Positions 24,851 to 32,740 of a stretch of DNA of 64,000 nucleotides are shown piece after piece. Where the stretch lies: positions 1 through 64,000 of the IMG/VR virus record IMGVR_UViG_3300032931_001151. One strand, written 5' to 3'. Origin of the DNA: a virus. The translations under genes were made by a program, and so were the position numbers. Positions within the stretch are counted from its first letter, which is position 1. The number at the start of each line of letters is the position of its first letter. The notes under the pieces are model-generated. The model was not told the DNA's origin and ran no database searches. It was given only the letters and a program-made list of their open reading frames with translations.

Positions 24851-24878
24851 ATTATATGAGAAACTTAAGAAAAGTCAA
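24851..24878 (-). promoter_or_regulatory. Sigma70-type promoter
   Basis: Minus strand TTGACT (24878-24873), 16-base spacer, TATAAT (24856-24851), upstream of the CCA-adding-enzyme operon. Confidence 0.85.
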
Positions 24879-24884
24879 CCTATA

Positions 24885-25112
24885 TTAATTTTTGGGATCG
24901 TCAACATCTTCGGGAAATGTAATGTAAACCCGAGTGGAACACTCTAAACAAGCATTATATCCAAGTCGGTCACTCTTACAATACATCCTTGACACATGCC
25001 CATTCTCACACCTAAACTTTACAGGTTTAGCATCTAACCATCTCTCGGGAAGTCCAAGAAACCGTTCTCCGGTTTCTTTTAAATCGGCATCAATTATTAT
25101 TTGTGGTCGCAT
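24885..25112 (-). CDS. Small zinc-ribbon protein
   Basis: A 75-residue protein starting MRPQIIID. FRCENGH, MYCK and CLECS provide four Cys/His ligands for a zinc ribbon. The ATG at 25112 has GAGGAAT before it. Last gene of the nicotinamidase operon. Function unknown. Confidence 0.6.
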   Translation of the reverse strand: MRPQIIIDADLKETGERFLGLPERWLDAKPVKFRCENGHVSRMYCKSDRLGYNACLECSTRVYITFPEDVDDPKN

Positions 25113-25120
25113 ATAATTCC

Positions 25121-25531
25121 TCAAAGTAATGGTAAGTGACCGGTAATAGCATCAATGATATCCGAGTTTCCCGGACCAATAGCACAACAAGTTACTGTTT
25201 TAACTCCTTTAAACTCGGTTAACCCATTATCATATTGTATATGAAATGGTATCCCTTGTTCTTTGGCTTTTTCACAAATATCAAATATTTCACGTTCGCT
25301 ATTAACAGAAACACAAATTTTCTTATAATCGCCAAAGATCCAATTGTCTAACGGAAGGGATGACTTCTTATGAACTGTTATTGTGTAAGTATACAAATCG
25401 CCCGATTCGGATATGCTTATATTACTATAATCTAATAGTGACCACATTACAGCATGACCGGCTTGTGCTGCTATTTTTCCTTTTCGCATATTGAGATCTT
25501 TTCTCATTACAATAACTTGCTTAGTTTCCAT
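25121..25531 (-). CDS. Peptidyl-tRNA hydrolase type 2
   Basis: A 136-residue PTH2-family enzyme, which frees tRNA from stalled peptidyl-tRNA. VIVMRKDLNMRKGKIAAQAGHA (residues 6-27) is the diagnostic N-terminal region; CAIGPG near residue 117 matches the C-terminal motif. PTH2 is typical of archaea and eukaryotes but also occurs in phages. It overlaps its upstream gene by 11 bases. Confidence 0.9.
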   Translation of the reverse strand: METKQVIVMRKDLNMRKGKIAAQAGHAVMWSLLDYSNISISESGDLYTYTITVHKKSSLPLDNWIFGDYKKICVSVNSEREIFDICEKAKEQGIPFHIQYDNGLTEFKGVKTVTCCAIGPGNSDIIDAITGHLPLL

Positions 25532-25718
25532 TTTTAGCCTTCTTTCTTTTTAATCTTTCAACTCTCTTTATGAACTCGGGAGAATCATCGTAATGAGGAT
25601 TATCAATTCCTTTTCTTCTATGCATTAAACATTTACGGCACATATATCTTGAGAGAGAATCGGAATTCCTCCAATTCCACCAAGATACAAAATTATCGTC
25701 AATGTATTCGTTATTCAT
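25521..25718 (-). CDS. Small basic protein
   Basis: A 65-residue protein with a Trp-rich segment (FVSWWNWRN), one CRKC pair and a lysine/arginine-rich C-terminus, suggesting nucleic-acid binding. Overlaps both neighbours. No family recognised. Confidence 0.6.
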   Translation of the reverse strand: MNNEYIDDNFVSWWNWRNSDSLSRYMCRKCLMHRRKGIDNPHYDDSPEFIKRVERLKRKKAKNGN

Positions 25719-26034
25719 TTATAAGTTTTTCTAGTCCAACTTTTCTCATATCATGTGCCATCATACGGTTAAGTAGTTCAAGTATTTGATCAATTATAAT
25801 ACACTCAACGTTACTTTCTTGACCATCGTATTTTTTAATCTCCTTAACATATTGCTTAATAAGTCTTTTAACCTCTTTAACTTTATCAAAATTCTTACCT
25901 TGTTTTAGTCCTTGAGGATAGAATTCAATATCTCGATTCTCTTCAAAAACCTCTTTAATCTTCTTTGGAAGTTGTTTGAAGTCGTCTTCATGGATTGTGA
26001 AGTGCATTAATTCATCTACAAAATCTTTACTCAT
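25711..26034 (-). CDS. Helical hypothetical protein
   Basis: A 107-residue charged, all-helical protein. Its start overlaps the stop of the nicotinamidase gene (ATGA type). Function unknown. Confidence 0.6.
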   Translation of the reverse strand: MSKDFVDELMHFTIHEDDFKQLPKKIKEVFEENRDIEFYPQGLKQGKNFDKVKEVKRLIKQYVKEIKKYDGQESNVECIIIDQILELLNRMMAHDMRKVGLEKLINE

Positions 26035-26630
26035 ATAATAATAATTCCTTTATCTTTCATTGATTGGATTGCTACTTCAAGAGTGCCTTTAGGAGTATCT
26101 ACGGCTCGGCAAGCCCAAGTATTCACGCTTACTTTATATCCTAGATTAACCGCATCAATAGCCGTAAAAGCAACACAATAGTCGGTGGCTAGGCCAACAA
26201 TAGTAACTTCTGTTACTCCATTTTCCTTGAGAAATGCATCAAGACCAGTAGGATTCTTACCATCATTATCAAAGAACCCGGAGTAACTATCCACGGTTGG
26301 ATCCATTCCCTTACAAAACACGAATGGAATATCAAGAAGGTCGGGATGGAATTCAGCACCACGGCTATTTTGTACACAATGGTCGGGCCAAAGAACTTGT
26401 GGCTTACCGTTTAGAGTTCCAAGAGTAAACGGGGCTACTCCTTGGGTGGAAGCAAAACTACCATGTTCTTTAGGGTGCCAATCTTGAGTCGCAACAACCA
26501 AATCCCCTTCTTTAAATGCGGCGATCATCATTGCATTAATAAGGGGTACAATTCTATCCCCCCCATTAATGGCTAGTGACCCGCTTGGACAAAAGTCATT
26601 TTGAACATCAATAATTAATAGTGCTTTCAT
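26031..26630 (-). CDS. pncA: Nicotinamidase (isochorismatase fold)
   Basis: A 199-residue nicotinamidase, converting nicotinamide to nicotinate and ammonia for NAD salvage. The triad Asp8, Lys107 and Cys152 and the metal site Asp50, His52, His56 (DWHPKEHGSF) are present, with LWPDHCVQ and GLATDYCV in place. First gene after the promoter at 26648-26675. A phage pncA suggests NAD+ recycling or interference with NAD-based defence; that role is inference. Confidence 0.92.
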   Translation of the reverse strand: MKALLIIDVQNDFCPSGSLAINGGDRIVPLINAMMIAAFKEGDLVVATQDWHPKEHGSFASTQGVAPFTLGTLNGKPQVLWPDHCVQNSRGAEFHPDLLDIPFVFCKGMDPTVDSYSGFFDNDGKNPTGLDAFLKENGVTEVTIVGLATDYCVAFTAIDAVNLGYKVSVNTWACRAVDTPKGTLEVAIQSMKDKGIIII

Positions 26631-26647
26631 AAGTTTTCCTTTTTAGT

Positions 26648-26675
26648 ATTATATAAAGAATCTGCAATAAGTCAA
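26648..26675 (-). promoter_or_regulatory. Sigma70-type promoter; -35 overlaps a stop codon
   Basis: Minus strand TTGACT (26675-26670), 16-base spacer, TATAAT (26653-26648), for the pncA operon. The TGA of the gene ending at 26672 lies in the -35 box. Confidence 0.85.
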
Positions 26676-27178
26676 TGATGACTTACTTTTATATGTGGAA
26701 TATGATTAAATAAATCGCCATGTTCAATTGCCGAATTTAACGGGCCATCATTATCTGAAAAATTAAGGGAAACTACAATTTTATCTTTATTTTTTTTCAT
26801 AAAATCTTTATATTTTTTCTCTATGAATTCTTCATGATCTTTTATATACTTCTCATAAGCATCTTTGTACTCTTTGGATTTATAGTCAAGCCCACTAGTA
26901 TATGTGCAATAATCCGGACCATCATCATAGTGGCCGCTTAACTCATTCTTTATTGATTCTTCATCGTTTGGCTTGGCGTCTTGAATTTCATTGTAAACTC
27001 TTTCGGCCACGTCATTTAAACTAAAACATTCCGAACTATAGCACGCCGAGTAAGCAACTTGATCTTTCTTAAAAAGTAACTTTTTAACTTCTTTAATAGT
27101 CGTTGGAAGTTTCTCTAAAGAAACAATAAAAGACGACGAACTTGAATTTGTTACAAACCCGTTACGAAATTTTGCCAT
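26672..27178 (-). CDS. FVTNSSSSSF-family protein, paralogue 4
   Basis: A 168-residue protein starting MAKFRNGFVTNSSSSSFIVS. Only the first 18 or so residues match its three neighbours; the body is acidic and helical with a Tyr-rich segment and a long lysine/glutamate helix. The motif resembles, from memory, small proteins of unknown function in phages and bacteria. Last gene of the radical SAM operon. Confidence 0.75.
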   Translation of the reverse strand: MAKFRNGFVTNSSSSSFIVSLEKLPTTIKEVKKLLFKKDQVAYSACYSSECFSLNDVAERVYNEIQDAKPNDEESIKNELSGHYDDGPDYCTYTSGLDYKSKEYKDAYEKYIKDHEEFIEKKYKDFMKKNKDKIVVSLNFSDNDGPLNSAIEHGDLFNHIPHIKVSHH

Positions 27179-27179
27179 A

Positions 27180-27425
27180 TTATAATTCCTCTACTTTATA
27201 ATCTTTTGGGTTAATCTTTAATTTTTTGAAAAGCGTTTCAATACTATCATTTTCCATAAAAGTAGTACCTTTAAGTTCATTTTCTAAAAATGTAACTTCC
27301 CAAAAATCCCCACAAGTATTGATATATTTCAATATTTTAGTCATTTGGAGATCGGTTAGATTCTTCTTTTGTAGAATGAAACTACTTGAAGAAGAATTAG
27401 TTACAAAGTCACTTCTAAATTTCAT
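27180..27425 (-). CDS. FVTNSSSSSF-family protein, paralogue 3
   Basis: An 81-residue protein starting MKFRSDFVTNSSSSSFILQK, the shortest of the four. The remainder contains two short helices and an acidic end. Its stop is followed after four bases by the next paralogue. Function unknown. Confidence 0.75.
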   Translation of the reverse strand: MKFRSDFVTNSSSSSFILQKKNLTDLQMTKILKYINTCGDFWEVTFLENELKGTTFMENDSIETLFKKLKINPKDYKVEEL

Positions 27426-27428
27426 ACA

Positions 27429-27794
27429 TTATTCCTTTATATATTTTGCAAAATCTTTATATGTTCCAAATTTCCCTTGTATTGTAGCAAGGATTGCCTC
27501 TTTTGTCAACCCTAGATCTTTCATAAGGAATTCCAAGATTGCATCTCTATCCATTTCTTTGAATTGGCAAATTGGGCAACATTTGATATCAACTTCGTAT
27601 GGATAGTCATCATTATCTTCTTTTGCTAAGTCTTCATCAATTAGATATTGTTCATCAAATGTGTGATTAGATTTACAAGTACACATTTGACAATCACTCA
27701 AAGATAGATCCATCCCCGATTCTATTCTACCGGTAACTTGGCAAATGAATGAAGATGAACTTGAATTAGTTACAAACCCGGCTCTGAATTTCAT
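27429..27794 (-). CDS. FVTNSSSSSF-family protein, paralogue 2
   Basis: A 121-residue protein starting MKFRAGFVTNSSSSSFICQV. After the shared N-terminus it has CQMCTC and CCPICQF cysteine groups, a probable zinc ribbon, then an acidic helix-rich tail. The distinct body next to an identical N-terminus suggests the motif is a detachable module. Confidence 0.75.
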   Translation of the reverse strand: MKFRAGFVTNSSSSSFICQVTGRIESGMDLSLSDCQMCTCKSNHTFDEQYLIDEDLAKEDNDDYPYEVDIKCCPICQFKEMDRDAILEFLMKDLGLTKEAILATIQGKFGTYKDFAKYIKE

Positions 27795-27797
27795 GTA

Positions 27798-28193
27798 TTA
27801 TTCCTTTTCTAGTAGAATTATGTTTTTCCCGTCACATATATCATTCATTTGGTCATTAAGTATATCGTTATGATAACTAATGCACTTTTTGTATACCACA
27901 TACCCATCATTGATTAATTTTCTATATTTATCAATATCGGAAGTAGTCATACAAATATATTCTCTTTTTAAATAACTATTTAAGTCGGATTCAGTCGAAA
28001 ACAACTTTTCGGCCTCATGTGTATCATTACTATCTTCAAATTCAAACATTTGCTTAATAGAGTTAATAATAAACCTCTTCCAAATCTCATTGTCAACTTC
28101 AATAAACTTATCAATATTATCTAATCCACCTTTAACGGCTATAATGAAACTTGATGAACTTGAATTAGTTACAAAACCATTACGGATTTTCAT
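27798..28193 (-). CDS. FVTNSSSSSF-family protein, paralogue 1
   Basis: A 131-residue protein starting MKIRNGFVTNSSSSSFIIAV. The ATG at 28193 overlaps the TGA of the radical SAM gene (ATGA) and AAGGAG lies five bases upstream, so translation is probably coupled. The body is acidic, with two Cys residues in an MCMTT-like region (ICMTTSDIDKY). Function unknown. Confidence 0.75.
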   Translation of the reverse strand: MKIRNGFVTNSSSSSFIIAVKGGLDNIDKFIEVDNEIWKRFIINSIKQMFEFEDSNDTHEAEKLFSTESDLNSYLKREYICMTTSDIDKYRKLINDGYVVYKKCISYHNDILNDQMNDICDGKNIILLEKE

Positions 28194-29308
28194 ATACACT
28201 CCTTATTACAAATGTTTATATCTGGAACTAGAACACAAGGCTTGCAAGTATCAATGTGGTGCTTGCACTTTTGACATTTACCAGATTCTAATCCAAATTG
28301 TTGTTTCTTCCTAAACAATTCAAATTGTAGACTCTCCCACGCATCTTCAAGAGATACATCATTTAGATTTACACCATATGCTTGTTTCTGATCAAATGAA
28401 CAAGGACAAAAAATACCATTTGGACTAATATATGCGGAGAAACATCCCGAGTCACAACTTGAGACACTTTGAGAAATAACATTCTTCATATATTTACCAA
28501 TAAACATACACGAACATGAGTCAAACCCAATCTTAAACGACAACGGTTTATCAAGCAACTCAAAAAGTTCATTCAAACTTGGTTCTTTACCGGTAATAAC
28601 ATTACTTAAATCACCTTGACCAATATTCTTATAGTTCAATATAATAAGAGCATTTACACCTTTAGGTACTTTATTCTCTTTAATAATTGAAATTAGTTCA
28701 TCAATTGTTTTATTGGATAGAACATAATGAATATTTGTGGTTACACCGGCATCAATGAATTTATTTAAAGCATTGATAGTATGATCTTGTCTCTGCCAAC
28801 TACACGCAACTGCGCCGGCATATTGTTTAGTAATTTGGACCTCTTCATCCGTTAATCCAATTCCACTTGTAGTGTAATTAGGGGCTATATGATTATCCCT
28901 ACACAACTTCATAAACTCTTTAAAGTTTTCATGTTTATTTGGGTCGCCACGACCCCCTAATGCTATTTCGTAAACCTTTCCAACACATTGACTTATGATT
29001 TTTGAAAACACATCATAAGTCATATTTGGCTCATCTTTAATAAAACCAGATTGATAACAATCAATCCCACCTTGCTTGCATACACCCCTTGCTTTACAGT
29101 GACCCATTATACCAATGTCAAGCAAGTGAGGAACCGAACTCATAAAAGGATCTTTCCCCGTATCTTTGCCATTCTCAATGATTCCACTACGGTAATAAAA
29201 CCCAGTAGTCATATTGAAGGATGACTTAAAGTTATAAATCTTGTCGTAAGAATGGATAACACCATCCTTAACAAAAGATGTAACTTTTTGGGTATCACAA
29301 AGGATCAT
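28190..29308 (-). CDS. Radical SAM/SPASM-like protein with unusual cysteine spacing
   Basis: A 372-residue protein resembling radical SAM/SPASM enzymes. The presumed cluster cysteines Cys71, Cys77 and Cys84 (GHCKARGVCKQGGIDCYQ) have CX5CX6C spacing instead of CX3CX2C, and ALGGRGDP replaces GGEP. The C-terminal third has the SPASM-like set CDSGC, FCPCSF, CQKC and CKPC for auxiliary clusters. SPASM enzymes often modify peptides or proteins. It lies between a 303-residue unknown protein and four FVTNSSSSSF proteins, with ATGA overlaps on both sides. Confidence 0.75.
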   Translation of the reverse strand: MILCDTQKVTSFVKDGVIHSYDKIYNFKSSFNMTTGFYYRSGIIENGKDTGKDPFMSSVPHLLDIGIMGHCKARGVCKQGGIDCYQSGFIKDEPNMTYDVFSKIISQCVGKVYEIALGGRGDPNKHENFKEFMKLCRDNHIAPNYTTSGIGLTDEEVQITKQYAGAVACSWQRQDHTINALNKFIDAGVTTNIHYVLSNKTIDELISIIKENKVPKGVNALIILNYKNIGQGDLSNVITGKEPSLNELFELLDKPLSFKIGFDSCSCMFIGKYMKNVISQSVSSCDSGCFSAYISPNGIFCPCSFDQKQAYGVNLNDVSLEDAWESLQFELFRKKQQFGLESGKCQKCKHHIDTCKPCVLVPDINICNKECI

Positions 29309-30216
29309 GGAGTCCCTTCTTTTAGTACTTGAATTGTTTTATTTAGTTTATTAGTAACATTAGATAATATGGTTTGAGTTTTTCGCATTGACTCAACCTT
29401 AGTCAATCTTTCATATATATCCGACAACTCTTGAATGAGAACCTTTCTCTCCGTTTTGCTTACTAACTTATTCTCTTCAACAAATAGAATATCTTTAATT
29501 ATTTTTTTAATTCCGTCTTTATACTCCTTTAACTTAGTAACACACTCTTCATACGTGCCACGGAAAGAGCATACTTTCTCATAATTCTCTTTTGTAAAAA
29601 TATAATTTCCATTCATCTTGGCATACTTAATTCCAGAATGTGAAGCATTTTGAATATAATGACCTTTAGTTGATATTTTTTCATCATCGCTATAAAACTC
29701 AACTTCAAGTTCCTTACAAATCTCCTTTAAAGCATCTTGAGGGGAGATAGACATATTGCAAATAGGGTTATCAATTTCCCCACCCAATTGCGCCAATGGA
29801 ACGATTTCTTTATACTCCGAATAAATTACACCACTCACATTGAATGGAACATCTTCAAAAACCTCTTTATGTTGATAATGAGGTTCCCAAGTTTTAATGA
29901 ATTTCTTGTAAGCATATTCATCATCAAGGTTGTCAAACTCCCAATCTTCTTCTCCTTCATAACCTTTATTCTTTAATTCTTCACTCTCTTTTTTATATTC
30001 CATAATCATTTTAATAGACCCTTTCGGGCCATCATAATGAGTAATAGACGATATGGTAACTTTCTTAACTACTTTAATTGGAAGTATATGCAATTCATAT
30101 TCAACTGGATACCCATCACCTTTATCAATAGTGATTCTATCGTTAATAACATAGTTGCCATAATTTTTTAGAGTAAAAATGTAAGTACCCATGCGAGTCT
30201 TTAGAAAATTAATCAT
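29305..30216 (-). CDS. Hypothetical protein, first gene of radical SAM/FVTNSSSSSF operon
   Basis: A 303-residue protein of unknown function. The first 60 residues are beta rich, the middle is acidic and aromatic (EEDWEFDNLDDEYAYKKF), and about 220-295 is a charged coiled coil. It is the promoter-proximal gene after 30236-30262 and overlaps the radical SAM gene by four bases. A recognition or scaffold role for the operon is possible but unsupported by a family match. Confidence 0.65.
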   Translation of the reverse strand: MINFLKTRMGTYIFTLKNYGNYVINDRITIDKGDGYPVEYELHILPIKVVKKVTISSITHYDGPKGSIKMIMEYKKESEELKNKGYEGEEDWEFDNLDDEYAYKKFIKTWEPHYQHKEVFEDVPFNVSGVIYSEYKEIVPLAQLGGEIDNPICNMSISPQDALKEICKELEVEFYSDDEKISTKGHYIQNASHSGIKYAKMNGNYIFTKENYEKVCSFRGTYEECVTKLKEYKDGIKKIIKDILFVEENKLVSKTERKVLIQELSDIYERLTKVESMRKTQTILSNVTNKLNKTIQVLKEGTP

Positions 30217-30235
30217 TTATAGTTCCTTTAAGACT

Positions 30236-30262
30236 ATTATACGACGAATTAAGAGAAGTCAA
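30236..30262 (-). promoter_or_regulatory. Sigma70-type promoter; -35 overlaps a stop codon
   Basis: Minus strand TTGACT (30262-30257), 15-base spacer, TATAAT (30241-30236), driving the six-gene unit 30216-26672. The TGA of the Nudix gene lies inside the -35 box. Confidence 0.8.
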
Positions 30263-30804
30263 GTCTCAAGGCGTCGTTTATCCGAAAAGAATTGTTGAAT
30301 TACCGTATCGTGGTTAAAAGCAAATTCGTAGTTACCCAATTGATCTAAAGTAGTCCATTTAGCATCGGCTACCTCGTTTGGCTCAGCGTCATTATTGGGA
30401 ATTAATTTAGGTAATTCAGTTACTTCAAGAACCTTAGCATATCTCAAAGTTACATTTTGACGGTTCTCATCCGGAGCAGTTTTGACGAACCACGGTTGAG
30501 TATCGTTATCAAATTTGCAATAATCATCCAAGTTGATTCCAATCTCTTCCCAAAGTTCTCTTTTAACGGCTTCTGGCCCAGATTCCGAAAAATCCAAATA
30601 TCCGCAAGGAAGGCACCATAGACCTTGCTTGTCTAATCCGGGGGCGGTTCCCCTCTTTTCAATAGCAATATAGAATTTATCGTCATTTGCTCTATATGCT
30701 ACAAGAACCATTACAACTGCTACCGATCGAGATAGCCAAATGGTTCTACCATCGGTAGTAGTTGTGCATTCATTTGGGATGTTCTTAAATATTGGAATAG
30801 TCAT
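30259..30804 (-). CDS. Nudix hydrolase
   Basis: A 181-residue Nudix enzyme. The box GX5EX7REUXEEXGU is complete: Gly68, Glu74, Arg82, Glu83, Glu86, Glu87, Gly89 within GYLDFSES and KRELWEEIGI. These hydrolyse nucleoside diphosphates linked to X, such as ADP-ribose, NAD(H), dNTPs or caps. The substrate cannot be read from sequence; with the macro domain, 2H proteins and PncA, ADP-ribose is an attractive candidate. Confidence 0.9.
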   Translation of the reverse strand: MTIPIFKNIPNECTTTTDGRTIWLSRSVAVVMVLVAYRANDDKFYIAIEKRGTAPGLDKQGLWCLPCGYLDFSESGPEAVKRELWEEIGINLDDYCKFDNDTQPWFVKTAPDENRQNVTLRYAKVLEVTELPKLIPNNDAEPNEVADAKWTTLDQLGNYEFAFNHDTVIQQFFSDKRRLET

Positions 30805-31031
30805 TTTATTTCCTTATTCATATAATCTTCATACTTTGAGAATAATTCACAATCGGCATAATGTTGTGGATCAACTTTTAAATTTCTTGTATTTTCAATA
30901 GGGCCGTAAATTGCTCTATTAAATGCTTTACAAAACATAAACTGAATATCGTGTATTTTTATATGGTGTGGTATAGTATTATTTGCCATTATGGCATTAA
31001 ACTCGTTAACCATTTTTTCGTAATTTGTCAT
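30801..31031 (-). CDS. Small hypothetical protein
   Basis: A 76-residue helical protein with His-rich centre (TIPHHIKIHDIQFMF). It overlaps both neighbours by four bases, between a small gene and Nudix. Function unknown. Confidence 0.6.
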   Translation of the reverse strand: MTNYEKMVNEFNAIMANNTIPHHIKIHDIQFMFCKAFNRAIYGPIENTRNLKVDPQHYADCELFSKYEDYMNKEIK

Positions 31032-31240
31032 TTGTCTTCCACAAGATTCATAAATGATTCAATATTATCTACATCGTCGGTTGTAATGACATATGTAGCT
31101 ACTTTAGCTTCTTCAAGATACATATTCTTCATTTCAGTATCAAGTACCCACCATTTCTTTGGTGGAACATTCCCTCTAACTACATCAATAAGATAATTCA
31201 TCCTAGCAAATGCTAAATCGTCTTCAAATCCGCTATTCAT
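31028..31240 (-). CDS. Small hypothetical protein
   Basis: A 70-residue protein starting MNSGFEDDLAFARMN, with AAGGAG before the ATG at 31240; the longer open frame runs back through the promoter. Helix then beta (KWWVLD, ATYVITTDD). First gene of the Nudix operon. Not recognised. Confidence 0.6.
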   Translation of the reverse strand: MNSGFEDDLAFARMNYLIDVVRGNVPPKKWWVLDTEMKNMYLEEAKVATYVITTDDVDNIESFMNLVEDK

Positions 31241-31259
31241 TTTATATCTCCTTTTCATC

Positions 31260-31287
31260 ATTATATCTTGGAAAAGATAAAAGTCAA
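31260..31287 (-). promoter_or_regulatory. Sigma70-type promoter; -35 overlaps a stop codon
   Basis: Minus strand TTGACT (31287-31282), 16-base spacer, TATAAT (31265-31260), for the Nudix operon. The TGA of the 2H gene lies in the -35 box. Confidence 0.85.
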
Positions 31288-31787
31288 ACACTATGTATGT
31301 CACCATCTTTTATGAGGATAGTAGGTCCTAATGGTTCTGGTTGAGTGGGATTCTTTAGTCTACCCAATGTCATATGGAATTTCAATTTTTTACCATTAGT
31401 GTATAACCCATAATATTCTCTCAAATCTGCCAATTCTTCACAATAAATATTCATCCAAGCATGTCTACCATTATTCCAAGAAATATAATTCCCATAATAG
31501 AATTCAACTTCTTTTCCATTGTTGAATCTCCATTTATCCACATTTTGTGTTGGAGTTTCCCCTTTCACGACGGAACTATGGAATCCCCAAAGAGTATTAG
31601 GCTTATGAATTGGCTCACCTTCCTTTTGCATAAACCAAGTATAATATTTGTATATTTCTTCGTCTAATTTTAGTAAGCACCAATACGGTGCGTAATGTTT
31701 AGTATTGATTCCTGGATCATATACCAAAACACCTTTTGATTTGAATTGGAATATATGATCTCCAACAATAAGAGGTTTAATGCTCAT
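31284..31787 (-). CDS. 2H phosphoesterase-like protein (second copy)
   Basis: A 167-residue protein with two H-x-S/T motifs in the 2H arrangement: WGFHSSVVKGE (His70, Ser72) and KFHMTLGRL (His138, Thr140). The surrounding pattern resembles phage 2H proteins with a GxHxSVVxGE first motif. It differs clearly from the 2H gene at 11614, so the phage carries two distinct types. It is last in the operon with a glycosyltransferase and radical SAM protein. Substrate unknown. Confidence 0.7.
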   Translation of the reverse strand: MSIKPLIVGDHIFQFKSKGVLVYDPGINTKHYAPYWCLLKLDEEIYKYYTWFMQKEGEPIHKPNTLWGFHSSVVKGETPTQNVDKWRFNNGKEVEFYYGNYISWNNGRHAWMNIYCEELADLREYYGLYTNGKKLKFHMTLGRLKNPTQPEPLGPTILIKDGDIHSV

Positions 31788-32740
31788 AGTACTTTCTTAA
31801 TAGCATTAAAGTATCCATCAAGCATCTCATCAAACTTATCATTTGGGTCAAATGTCTTTAATGACTTTCTAATATCATCGAATTTACTTAAATAGTTCTT
31901 AAATCCTTGTTCTAGTTGATACTCGGTCAAGTGTGGAACATATTCTATAAAATCAAAATTCTCAATTTCGGGAATAGGAACTCCGTAGTTTCCAACCATC
32001 TCATGCACTCCACCAGATTGTGCATAAAGAATCGGCAAACCACAACTAATGGCTTGAGGGACTGTTTTTGTTGCCGCATCTCTATAAGATAGGTTAACAA
32101 ATCCATCAGAAGAATTAAATATATTAGCCATTTCTTTAGGATCTGAAATATAGCCATATTTAGTTACATTACTTGAAGTTCTAATAAAATAACTATTTTT
32201 TCCTATCAAATTTAGAAGAAATTGATCTTTAAACATGGAAGCCAACTTAATAATACTCAAGTATCTCTTTTCTTCTCTATCCCAATCAGTAGCACTAGCA
32301 CATAATACAAGTTTTTTATTTAATGGGTATTCAAACCTACGAAATACTTTAGGATCTACCCAATGTCTAACTACACAATAATCCTTTAGGGGTTGATTAT
32401 AAGTATTGAAGAAACTATCACGGCTATAATTAGTTATAAAGATTACATTATCCGCTTGTTGAGCTGCCCTATTTAACGGGTGGTTTCTTTGAACAAAATC
32501 TTTATGCCAAAATACCCCATCCATTCTCTTTACTAGTGGTTTTTTTAAATCTAGAATATATTTTGGAAATACATCGTTAGTAATAATTACATCCGCAATA
32601 TGTGGATCATTGACAAATGTAAATCCATAATACTCACAATTTTCGTGTAAGTATCTCATAACATCATTAACAAGTGGGCCACCACCATTTCTATGTGGTG
32701 GCCTTTCACTTGAATTTGAGCAATCAAATATTTTTATCAT
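31784..32740 (-). CDS. GT-B glycosyltransferase (GT4-like)
   Basis: A 318-residue GT-B fold protein. The C-terminal half shows the group 1 pattern: LVLCASATDWDREEKR, LNLIGKNSYF, then SSDGFVNLSYRDAATKTVPQ followed by AISCGLPILYAQSGG, the donor-nucleotide site. It probably transfers a sugar from a nucleotide donor; the acceptor is unknown. I set the start at 32740 (MIKIFDCSNSSERPPH), inside the end of the radical SAM gene, because the preceding residues look non-coding. Confidence 0.8.
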   Translation of the reverse strand: MIKIFDCSNSSERPPHRNGGGPLVNDVMRYLHENCEYYGFTFVNDPHIADVIITNDVFPKYILDLKKPLVKRMDGVFWHKDFVQRNHPLNRAAQQADNVIFITNYSRDSFFNTYNQPLKDYCVVRHWVDPKVFRRFEYPLNKKLVLCASATDWDREEKRYLSIIKLASMFKDQFLLNLIGKNSYFIRTSSNVTKYGYISDPKEMANIFNSSDGFVNLSYRDAATKTVPQAISCGLPILYAQSGGVHEMVGNYGVPIPEIENFDFIEYVPHLTEYQLEQGFKNYLSKFDDIRKSLKTFDPNDKFDEMLDGYFNAIKKVL

